A stretch of 5,503 nucleotides of DNA, from the NCBI GenBank assembly GCA_945867445.1, contig CAMBID010000065.1, forward strand, positions 1-5,503, in the 5' to 3' direction. Origin of the DNA: an uncultured Clostridia bacterium. GTDB lineage: Bacteria > Bacillota > Clostridia > Oscillospirales > Oscillospiraceae. This document shows positions 1 through 4,621 of the stretch, in pieces. Below the pieces are notes generated by a model, which worked only from the letters and a program-made list of their open reading frames with translations, searched no databases and had not been told where the DNA came from. The position numbers and the translations under genes are program-made. Within the stretch, counting starts at the first letter, position 1. The number at the start of each line of letters is the position of its first letter.

Positions 1-1046
1 GCTGCGTCACCGCCCAGCACCGCCAGATGCTGGACAGCGTGCTGGAGGTCTTCCACTGCCGGCCGGACTATGATCTTAACATCATGACGCCCCGGCAAAC
101 CCTCTCCAGCATTACCAGCAAGTGCCTGCTGGGGATGGACGAGGCGATCGACATCCTGAAACCGGACCTTATTCTGGTCCACGGGGACACCTCTACCACC
201 TTTGCCGGAGCCCTCTCCGCCTTCTACCACCAGGTGAAGGTGGGCCATGTAGAGGCGGGACTCCGGACCTGGGACAAGTACTCTCCCTTCCCGGAGGAGA
301 TGAACCGGAAGCTGGTTTCCGCCATCGCGGACCTCTACTTTTGCCCTACAGAGAATAACCGCAATAACCTTCTGAAGGAGGGCGTCACGGAGGGACTCTT
401 TATCACCGGCAACACCGTCATCGACGCCCTGAAGACCACCGTCCGGGAGGATTACCGCTTTGAGACAGAGGAGCTCAACCATCTTCCCTACGGGGAGAAG
501 AAGATCCTGCTCGTCACCTGCCACCGGCGGGAGAACTACGGCCAGCCCATGAAAAATATCATGCTGGCCCTGCGGCAGATCGCGGAGGAGAACCTGGATG
601 TGGAGCTGGTCTATCCGGTACATCTCTCCCCCGTGGTGCGGGAGGCGGTGGACAAGTACCTCCGGGGCGCGCCCCGGGTCCATCTCATTGATCCCCTGCC
701 GGCGGACGAGATGCACAACCTCATGGCCCGCTGCTACCTGGTGCTGACGGACTCCGGCGGGCTGCAGGAGGAGGCGCCTGCCCTGGGAAAGCCTGTCCTT
801 GTGATGCGGCGGGAGACGGAGCGGCCCGAGGCTGTGGCCGCCGGCACCGTGAAGCTCTGCGGCGTGGTGCAGGACGACATCGTCACCATGGCGGAACGGC
901 TCATCCGGGACAAGAACGCCTACCACGCCATGGCCCACGCCGTGAACCCCTACGGCGACGGCCGGGCCTGCCAGCGCATCGCGGACGCCATCCTATGGTC
1001 CTTCGGCCGGAGGGCGGAGCGACCGGAGGATTACCAGGGGAAGTGA
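1..1046 (+). CDS. wecB: UDP-N-acetylglucosamine 2-epimerase (non-hydrolysing), 5'-truncated by window edge
   Basis: This cytoplasmic enzyme interconverts UDP-GlcNAc and UDP-ManNAc, the ManNAc donor for teichoic-acid linkage units, capsule or other surface glycans in Firmicutes. The first complete codon is at 3. The reading frame opens with CVTAQHRQMLD, a conserved stretch near residue 40 of the family, so the ATG at 27 is internal and roughly 35 residues are missing upstream. Family landmarks follow in order: VHGDT (about 177-191), GHVEAGLRT (243-269), SPFPEEMNR (282-308), TCHRRENYG (516-542), YPVHLSPVVRE (615-647), LTDSGGLQEEAPALGKPVLV (744-803) and ERPE (819-830). The Asp of HGD, the Glu of VEAGLR, the Glu of PEE and the His of CHRRE correspond to the catalytic residues known from the E. 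coli enzyme, and all are intact. The C-terminus NPYGDGRACQRI is also typical. The next gene begins 18 bp after the TGA, so the two are probably cotranscribed. The pathway served cannot be told from this window. Confidence 0.96.
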   Translation, partial: CVTAQHRQMLDSVLEVFHCRPDYDLNIMTPRQTLSSITSKCLLGMDEAIDILKPDLILVHGDTSTTFAGALSAFYHQVKVGHVEAGLRTWDKYSPFPEEMNRKLVSAIADLYFCPTENNRNNLLKEGVTEGLFITGNTVIDALKTTVREDYRFETEELNHLPYGEKKILLVTCHRRENYGQPMKNIMLALRQIAEENLDVELVYPVHLSPVVREAVDKYLRGAPRVHLIDPLPADEMHNLMARCYLVLTDSGGLQEEAPALGKPVLVMRRETERPEAVAAGTVKLCGVVQDDIVTMAERLIRDKNAYHAMAHAVNPYGDGRACQRIADAILWSFGRRAERPEDYQGK

Positions 1047-1064
1047 GAAGGGAAGGGGGAGCCC

Positions 1065-1811
1065 ATGGGCAAGCGGAAATTCAACGCCATCAGCATTGGC
1101 TTTGCCGTGCTGATATTGCTGACGGTGGCTCTGCTGGGGTCCAACAGCCTGCGCCGCTCCTCCCGCATCGTGCTGCCCTCGCCGGATGCGTCCTCCTCTG
1201 CCGGGGCGGAGGAACCGGACGGCAGTCAGGAGACCGTCCGGATCGAGGTCCGGCCGGATACCGTCCAGGCGGCCATCGCCACCCTTGCCCGACCCGGGCG
1301 CTATGGTCGGGTGCTGACGGCGGAGTACTTCTGGAGCGGCGGCTCCGCCTCCACCGAGACGGTCGTCAGGGTGGACGGCGGCTTCTGCCGGGTGGATCTC
1401 ACGGGACTGGACGGCCGGGTACGGCACAGCATCACTGACGGCCAGCACACCTGGATCTGGTACGACAGTGAGCGCAGCGTCTATGAGACCGCCGCCGGGG
1501 ACATTGACGTCGACGCGGAGCAGCGCATCCCCACCTATGAGGATATCCTGGCCCTGCCGGCGGAGGACATCGCCGCGGCGGACTACCGGAGCTTTTCCAA
1601 TATCCCCTGTCTCTATGTGGAGACCGGAGAGCGGGATGGCTACGTCCAGCGCTACTGGATCAGTGTGGAGAGCGGACTTTTGGTGGGAGCGGAGAAGCTG
1701 CAAAGCGGCGAGACCGTCTACCGGGCCGCGGAGCGGCCGGAGGAGAGCCCTGCCGTCAGCACGGCGGACTTCACTCTGCCGGACGGCAGCGTTCTCCATA
1801 CGGTCGAGTGA
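1065..1811 (+). CDS. Membrane-anchored extracytoplasmic protein of unknown function (possibly LolA-like fold)
   Basis: This is a 248-residue protein that I do not recognise as a named family. The N-terminus MGKRK is basic and followed by a single hydrophobic segment (about residues 9-27) without a lipobox Cys, so it looks like an uncleaved signal anchor with the rest outside the membrane. Residues 35-58 are a Ser/Glu/Pro-rich low-complexity linker. Residues 60-248 alternate polar and hydrophobic residues like a beta-rich domain. The order 'DGQHTWIWYDSERSVYE', then 'YWISVESGLLVGAEKLQSGETVYR', then 'FTLPDG' resembles LolA/lipoprotein-sorting-like proteins of Firmicutes, some of which act in sporulation or envelope processes; that resemblance is my inference. 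Two cysteines (108 and 182) could form a disulfide. The ATG is preceded by GGAAGG (1051-1056) with 8 nt spacing. It lies 18 bp after wecB and just before a strong terminator, so it is probably the last gene of that transcript. Confidence 0.85.
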   Translation: MGKRKFNAISIGFAVLILLTVALLGSNSLRRSSRIVLPSPDASSSAGAEEPDGSQETVRIEVRPDTVQAAIATLARPGRYGRVLTAEYFWSGGSASTETVVRVDGGFCRVDLTGLDGRVRHSITDGQHTWIWYDSERSVYETAAGDIDVDAEQRIPTYEDILALPAEDIAAADYRSFSNIPCLYVETGERDGYVQRYWISVESGLLVGAEKLQSGETVYRAAERPEESPAVSTADFTLPDGSVLHTVE

Positions 1812-1819
1812 AAGGAACA

Positions 1820-1859
1820 AAAAGCGGGGCGCATCCACTGAAGGATGCGCCCCGCTTTT
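1820..1859 (+). terminator. Strong intrinsic terminator (bidirectional shape) ending the wecB block
   Basis: A perfect 17-bp stem, AAAAGCGGGGCGCATCC (1820-1836) with GGATGCGCCCCGCTTTT (1843-1859), encloses the 6-nt loop ACTGAA. It starts 9 nt after the upstream stop codon. The A-run on one side and T-run on the other let it work from either direction, so it could also stop transcripts of the convergent minus-strand cluster. Confidence 0.93.
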
Positions 1860-1869
1860 CTGTCATGCT

Positions 1870-1941
1870 GATTTCAAAGGAAATCCGTTCCTTTGAAATC
1901 CCGTGCGCTCCGCGCACCGGCGGCGTGCAGGATGCGCGCCG
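1870..1941. repeat. Three consecutive hairpins in the convergent intergenic region
   Basis: Three back-to-back inverted repeats are visible. The first has a 13-bp perfect stem, GATTTCAAAGGAA (1870-1882) with its complement at 1888-1900, and loop ATCCG. The second has a 6-bp stem, GTGCGC (1903-1908) with GCGCAC (1912-1917). The third has an 8-bp stem, CGGCGTGC (1921-1928) with GCGCGCCG (1934-1941), containing one G-T pair. None is followed by a T-run, so they are not obvious terminators. Together with 1975-2141 they make an unusually structured stretch, possibly parts of one interspersed element; no copy elsewhere can be tested here. Confidence 0.7.
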
Positions 1942-1974
1942 TGCCATCTCATAAAAACCGGATACGCTTCGCGC

Positions 1975-2141
1975 GATCAAAAGCTTTGATACTAGAATCC
2001 ATGAAAAACAAGACAATTGTCTTGTTTTTATAGCGCCAACGGCGCGTTGGATTCCTATGAGACGCACCGACGCGCAAAGCGCGGCGGTTCCCATTAAAAT
2101 ATCTTAATTTTAATGGGAGAGTAGTATGAAAGCTTTTGATC
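1975..2141. repeat. 167-bp element bounded by 20-bp inverted repeats (MITE-like candidate)
   Basis: The left end, GATCAAAAGCTTTGATACTA (1975-1994), and the right end, TAGTATGAAAGCTTTTGATC (2122-2141), are inverted repeats matching at 19 of 20 positions. Inside are further nested or adjacent inverted repeats: GAATCC (1995-2000) with GGATTC (2049-2054); a 26-bp perfect palindrome (2004-2029); CCAACG (2036-2041) with CGTTGG (2045-2050); CGCGC (2071-2075) with GCGCG (2079-2083); and an 11-bp AT-rich stem CCCATTAAAAT (2090-2100) with ATTTTAATGGG (2107-2117). No plausible gene lies inside. The size and terminal repeats suit a non-autonomous miniature element or a structured RNA. I see no clear target-site duplication at the ends, so mobility is inferred only. 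The right end lies 11 bp from the stop codon of the minus-strand cluster. Confidence 0.55.
2004..2029. terminator. 26-bp perfect palindrome, possible bidirectional terminator
   Basis: Two 13-nt arms (AAAAACAAGACAA and its exact complement) meet without a spacer. As RNA this gives a CAAGAC/GUCUUG stem with an AAUU loop followed by five U in either direction, a short intrinsic-terminator shape. It could end the minus-strand three-gene transcript, whose stop codon is about 124 nt away. The stem has only three G-C pairs, so a terminator role is tentative; the palindrome itself is certain. Confidence 0.45.
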
Positions 2142-2152
2142 CAGGTTTCGTA

Positions 2153-2500
2153 TCAGAGGATCAGCAGCAATCCCAGGGCGAAGAGAAGCTCCTCGTCCGC
2201 CCCCTCCCGGTAGAGGAAAAAGAGCAGCGCCAGAAGCAGCAGGTCGCCGCTGTCGATGTGGTCCAGGTGGAAGCGGTCCAGGAGCTTCCGGAGACTCCCG
2301 TCTCCCATCGGCGGAAAGCCCCCGAAAAGCCCGCCAGGCGGTGGGGGAGGGGGCCCCATCCCGCCGCCGGGAGAGTCCCCGGGAGGCGGCCCCATCCCGC
2401 CGGAATGGGGACTTGGCGGGGGAGCGCCCTTTGGCGGCGCGTCCTCCTCCGGGATGCGGGTATAGGTCCCCTGGTCGTTGCGGATGTATCGGTTATACAA
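2153..2500 (-). CDS. 115-aa Pro/Gly-rich protein with hydrophobic C-terminal hairpin; TTG start preferred
   Basis: I know of no characterised function. The proposed start is TTG (2498-2500), giving MYNRYIRNDQGTYTRIPEED at the N-terminus. The ribosome site GGGAGGGGGG (2506-2515) sits 5 nt upstream, and the overlap with the previous gene is then only 8 bp. The GTG at 2519-2521 would give 122 residues, place the ribosome site inside the coding region and overlap by 29 bp. From memory, short clostridial proteins of unknown function often begin MYNRY followed by a polar DG-Y-R segment, which favours the TTG; this is unchecked. Residues 21-68 are a Pro/Gly-rich, probably disordered linker with repeated GGMGPPP-like units. 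Residues 69-85 are a polar helix. Residues 87-97 and 105-115 are two hydrophobic leucine-rich segments separated by the charged turn REGADEE, like a helical hairpin that could touch or enter a membrane or pack on a partner. It is the last gene of a three-gene minus-strand cluster. Confidence 0.82.
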   Translation of the reverse strand: MYNRYIRNDQGTYTRIPEEDAPPKGAPPPSPHSGGMGPPPGDSPGGGMGPPPPPPGGLFGGFPPMGDGSLRKLLDRFHLDHIDSGDLLLLALLFFLYREGADEELLFALGLLLIL

Positions 2501-2957
2501 AGGACCCCCCCTCCCGGTCACGCAGGAATCGTTTCCCCAGCCGCAGCAGGCGGGCCAATTGGAGAGCCCTCGGCACGTTGGCCTGGCGCTCCGGCTTCAG
2601 GTAGGGGCGCAGGGCGAAGAGCAGCGCTGCCGCCTGTCCTGTCTGGGCCCCGCCCAGCTCTTGGGCCAGGGGCAGGAGCTTTGCCAGCATGGAAGGGTCC
2701 AGTCCTCCCAGAAGGGAGGAGAGAGGGTTCCCGCCATCCCCCGATGGAAAGCCGCCATTTCCAGGGGGAGCGCCGCCCAGAGGCGGATTGCTGTCGGGAA
2801 AGCCGCCCTGAGGCGGCGCTCCGGGGCTGGCTGGCGGGGCCTGCCCGCCGTTTTTCGGTGGGGGACCGCCGGAGAGGGACTGGGCCAGCTCCATGATCTT
2901 CGCCATGCTTCCGGGATCGGACAGCAGCGCATTCAGTTTATCGTCAAACTCGCTCAT
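2493..2957 (-). CDS. 154-aa protein with disordered Pro/Gly linker between two helical regions, function unknown
   Basis: I do not recognise a characterised family. The ATG is preceded by GGGAGGAGG (2965-2973) with 7 nt spacing, so the start is well supported. Residues 1-29 (MSEFDDKLNALLSDPGSMAK and on) predict an amphipathic helix pair. Residues 30-79 are a Pro/Gly/Asn-rich linker, very likely disordered. Residues 80-145 are helical: a leucine-rich stretch (SLLGGLDPSMLAKLLPLAQELG), then LLFALRPYLKPERQANVPRALQLARLLRLGKRF with many Arg/Lys. From memory, clostridial proteins of unknown function combine a similar 'LLSDP..M..IM.LAQSL' start with an 'ALRPYL..ERQ..V.RA..L.RL' end; I cannot verify this here. 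No signal peptide or clear membrane segment is seen. It starts 21 bp after the 85-aa gene and overlaps the 115-aa gene by 8 bp, so the three are almost surely cotranscribed. Confidence 0.88.
   Translation of the reverse strand: MSEFDDKLNALLSDPGSMAKIMELAQSLSGGPPPKNGGQAPPASPGAPPQGGFPDSNPPLGGAPPGNGGFPSGDGGNPLSSLLGGLDPSMLAKLLPLAQELGGAQTGQAAALLFALRPYLKPERQANVPRALQLARLLRLGKRFLRDREGGSFV
2506..2515 (-). promoter_or_regulatory. Ribosome binding site deciding the TTG start of the 115-aa gene
   Basis: On the minus strand GGGAGGGGGG is followed by GTCCT and then TTG at 2500-2498. The spacing of 5 nt suits that codon, whereas the upstream in-frame GTG (2521-2519) lies before this purine run and has no comparable site close ahead of it. 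The site lies within the last codons of the 154-aa gene, consistent with translational coupling. Confidence 0.7.
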
Positions 2958-2978
2958 GCCGCCGCCTCCTCCCGCTGC

Positions 2979-3236
2979 TTACTTCTGGACCGCCTTCTGG
3001 ATGCGCTCAATGAGGGCCGCACCCTCGGGACTGCCCATCACCTGAGATACCATGCGCTGCAGCTCCTCCGTGCGGCCCTGGGCGGCGCTCTGGGCCGCAC
3101 GCTGCAAGGATGCCCCCTGATCCCCCTCTGTCAGCATCCGCAGCAAGGTCTGCCCGTCGCCGCTGCGGAAGAGGGCCTGGACCCGGGATGGGTCCCTCTG
3201 GAGGGACGCCAGCAGGTGTTTCGCGTTTTCGTCCAT
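2979..3236 (-). CDS. 85-aa helical protein, first gene of a three-gene cluster of unknown function
   Basis: This small, soluble-looking, almost entirely helical protein has no recognised function. The ATG has a near-perfect ribosome site, AGGAGGTG (3241-3248), 4 nt upstream, which is the best evidence that it is a real gene. Residues 1-40 contain LLASLQRDPSRVQALFRSGDGQTLLRML. Residues 41-85 contain LQRAAQSAAQGRTEELQRMVSQVMGSPEGAALIERIQKAV, with a heptad-like spacing of hydrophobic residues. The motif of short helices broken by D-P or S-P-E-G resembles the N-terminal part of the neighbouring 154-aa protein (LLSDPGSM), which may mean shared ancestry or simply similar helix caps. It is the first gene after a region without genes, so the promoter of the cluster should lie above 3250. 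Confidence 0.85.
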   Translation of the reverse strand: MDENAKHLLASLQRDPSRVQALFRSGDGQTLLRMLTEGDQGASLQRAAQSAAQGRTEELQRMVSQVMGSPEGAALIERIQKAVQK

Positions 3237-3248
3237 GTTCCACCTCCT

Positions 3249-3444
3249 ATGCTCTCAGCAGCAGTCTATGCGGCGGGACGCAAAAACGTGCCTGCGAAAG
3301 GGGCGGTGTTCGCAAACCAGAATCTCGTACATTGAGCGCTGTTGAAGGCCGTGATGGGAATATAAGAGAGGACCGCCGGGAGATTTCCGGCGGTTCGGGC
3401 GTTTCTTATGTCAGCGGCAGGTTTCTTTCACTTTTTGATACTCT
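3249..3444. other. Upstream region of the three-gene cluster, with one long hairpin
   Basis: No credible gene is seen in this stretch. It should carry the minus-strand promoter of the three-gene cluster, but no convincing housekeeping -35/-10 pair is visible. An imperfect hairpin is present: ACCGCCGG (3372-3379) pairs with CCGGCGGT (3387-3394) around a 7-nt loop, and flanking ATAAGA (3362-3367) with TCTTAT (3404-3409) can extend it. No T-run directly follows the stem, so a terminator role is doubtful. Confidence 0.5.
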
Positions 3445-3700
3445 TTGCGAAGGAAAGGATTTCACTTGAAATCAGTATTTGACATGAGAGGCGCACTTCG
3501 ATCCTCTTGTGTCGGGAGCATCGTGCGTCCTGCCTTCTCCTTCAGCGGGGGACAACTGGCAGGCCTCGCATGCGGCGTTACGACTTTCTGTCAAGGGGAT
3601 CGCACTCTCTTGCGCTGTAAAAGCGGCAATCCCCTATGGACTTTCCGTCTGTATCCGTTTTTGGAAAACCCTTCACCGCTAACAAGTTTGCAGAAGGGGC
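3445..3700. repeat. Gene-free stretch, possible interspersed repeat
   Basis: Base composition is visibly more even than in the neighbouring genes, and neither strand shows a start with a ribosome site. Both strands nevertheless stay open for long stretches (a TTG-started plus frame, and a minus frame at 3578-3772). Small inverted repeats include GATTTC (3458-3463) with GAAATC (3468-3473), and AGGGGAT (3594-3600) with ATCCCCT (3629-3635). The translated strings look faintly familiar from short spurious proteins annotated many times in Oscillospiraceae genomes, which would suit an interspersed repeat; this rests on memory only. It could also be plain intergenic DNA or an unrecognised RNA. Confidence 0.3.
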
Positions 3701-3738
3701 AAAAAGCATCCTCCGTACGGGACAACCATACGGAGGAT
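3701..3738 (-). terminator. Intrinsic terminator downstream of nth
   Basis: Read on the minus strand, ATCCTCCGTA (3738-3729) pairs with TACGGAGGAT (3717-3708), and an inner GG/CC pair can shorten the loop. GC and then five T (3705-3701) follow. The hairpin begins about 42 nt after the nth stop codon and has the expected stem plus T-run on this strand only. Confidence 0.88.
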
Positions 3739-3780
3739 CCACTGTTGTATAAACATCATCGGGAGCAGGCACGTTCCGTT

Positions 3781-4434
3781 TCAGGCCTTTGCCGCCTTGC
3801 CTGCGGCTTTCCCGGCGGCGCAGTCCGGGCGGAGGGGGCAGTTTTCACACTTGGGGGAGCGGGCGGTGCAGACATCCCGGCCGAAGAGCACCATCCGGTG
3901 GCAGAAGTCGGAGCTCTCCTCCGGCGGCAGGATGGCGCGGAGCTGCCGCTCCACCTGAAGGGGATCCCTGGAGCCGTCCGTGAGCCCCAGGCGTCCCGTG
4001 ATGCGGATGCAGTGGGTGTCGCAGACGTAGGCGGGCTGGCCGTAGACGTCCCCCAGGATGAGGTTTGCCGTCTTGCGGCCCACACCGGGGAGGCTGGTAA
4101 GCTCCTCCATGGTCCCGGGGACTTTGCCGCCGAAGCGGTCGATGAGCTGCCGGGCGCAGCCGACCAGGTCCCGGGCCTTTCCATGGAAGAAGCCGCAGGA
4201 GCGGATATAGGGCTCCACGTCCTCCGGCTCCGCCCGGGCGAAGCTCTCCAGCGTGGGGAAGCGGGCAAAGAGGGCCGGGGTCACCTGGTTCACCCGGGCG
4301 TCGGTACACTGAGCGGAGAGCCGCACGGAGAACAGCAGCTCATAGTCCTTTTCATACTGCAAGGAGCAGAGGGCGTCGGGGTAGAGGCCCTTCAACGTTC
4401 CCATGATCCGCTTGACGGCGGCTTTGCTTGTCAT
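3781..4434 (-). CDS. nth: Endonuclease III (DNA glycosylase/AP lyase)
   Basis: This base-excision-repair enzyme removes oxidised pyrimidines and nicks the resulting abasic site in the cytoplasm. The 217-residue product matches the usual length (E. coli 211). Visible landmarks are LSAQCTDARVN (about residues 39-49), the helix-hairpin-helix LPGVGRKTAN (115-124) with the catalytic Lys121, the catalytic Asp139 in VCDTH, and a C-terminal iron-sulfur loop with Cys189, 196, 199 and 205 in the exact C-x6-C-x2-C-x5-C spacing of the family. The chosen ATG (4432-4434) has AGAGGTG (4441-4447) ahead of it. An in-frame ATG at 4492-4494 would add 20 residues unlike the family, reading through the ribosome site, and is rejected. 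The last residues are Ala/Gly/Lys-rich (AAGKAAGKAAKA), a small lineage-specific tail. It is divergent from the rarA-type gene with a 187-bp gap and has its own terminator, so it is probably transcribed alone. Confidence 0.97.
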   Translation of the reverse strand: MTSKAAVKRIMGTLKGLYPDALCSLQYEKDYELLFSVRLSAQCTDARVNQVTPALFARFPTLESFARAEPEDVEPYIRSCGFFHGKARDLVGCARQLIDRFGGKVPGTMEELTSLPGVGRKTANLILGDVYGQPAYVCDTHCIRITGRLGLTDGSRDPLQVERQLRAILPPEESSDFCHRMVLFGRDVCTARSPKCENCPLRPDCAAGKAAGKAAKA

Positions 4435-4440
4435 GATTCT

Positions 4441-4447
4441 CACCTCT
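4441..4447 (-). promoter_or_regulatory. Ribosome binding site deciding the nth start
   Basis: The minus strand reads AGAGGTG, then AGAATC, then ATG at 4434-4432, a spacing of 6 nt. It supports the 217-residue product over the longer form starting at 4494, which has no comparable site. Confidence 0.8.
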
Positions 4448-4542
4448 TTCCCAGGATACCATAGATTCCCCCGGGATGCGAGTGGGAAATGCAACAGTTT
4501 CCCGATGAATGGAGAAAAAGAGCGAAAGTCTCCTGCTGGGGC

Positions 4543-4571
4543 TGGAAAAGCGCCGGTGGATGTGCTATACT
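4543..4571 (+). promoter_or_regulatory. Housekeeping-type promoter of the rarA-like gene
   Basis: An extended -10 element TGCTATACT (4563-4571) contains the hexamer TATACT (4566-4571), five of six to consensus. A weak -35, TGGAAA (4543-4548), is 17 bp upstream. Transcription would begin near 4578, leaving a leader of about 44 nt that includes a small TCCGG/CCGGA hairpin (4583-4598) and the ribosome site GAGAGGAGG (4606-4614), 7 nt before the ATG. Confidence 0.72.
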
Positions 4572-4621
4572 TTTAATTTAAATCCGGATCTGACCGGAGA
4601 AGCATGAGAGGAGGAACCGCC

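Noticed and set aside
993..1838. Long minus-strand open frame across the signal-anchored protein gene and terminator
   Set aside because: It is antisense to a gene with a ribosome site and sensible membrane topology. Its product is Arg/Gly/Pro-rich as expected from GC-rich antisense, and it runs through the terminator stem.
2090..2117. AT-rich 11-bp hairpin as terminator of the three-gene cluster
   Set aside because: The stem is perfect, but on the minus strand it is followed by ACCGCC rather than a T-run, so it is kept only as part of the structured element.
2126..3335. Plus-strand open frames (2126-2896 and 2478-3335) over the three-gene cluster
   Set aside because: They overlap three minus-strand genes that each have a good ribosome site. 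The products are Arg/Pro/Gly-rich without recognisable motifs, and the ATG at 2126 falls inside the inverted-repeat arm.
3362..3409. GC-rich hairpin as intrinsic terminator
   Set aside because: There is no T-run directly after the stem on either strand, and no gene ends next to it.
3578..3772. 64-residue minus-strand open frame
   Set aside because: It spans the nth terminator and has no ribosome site; probably chance or part of a repeat.
4453..4461. Extended -10 like TGGTATCCT on the minus strand ahead of nth
   Set aside because: Transcription would begin at about the ribosome site, leaving almost no leader, and no -35 match is found 17 bp upstream.
3445..4464. 339-residue plus-strand open frame
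   Set aside because: Its larger part is antisense to nth, and it starts at a TTG with no ribosome site. Only the 5' third, outside nth, is kept as a candidate repeat.
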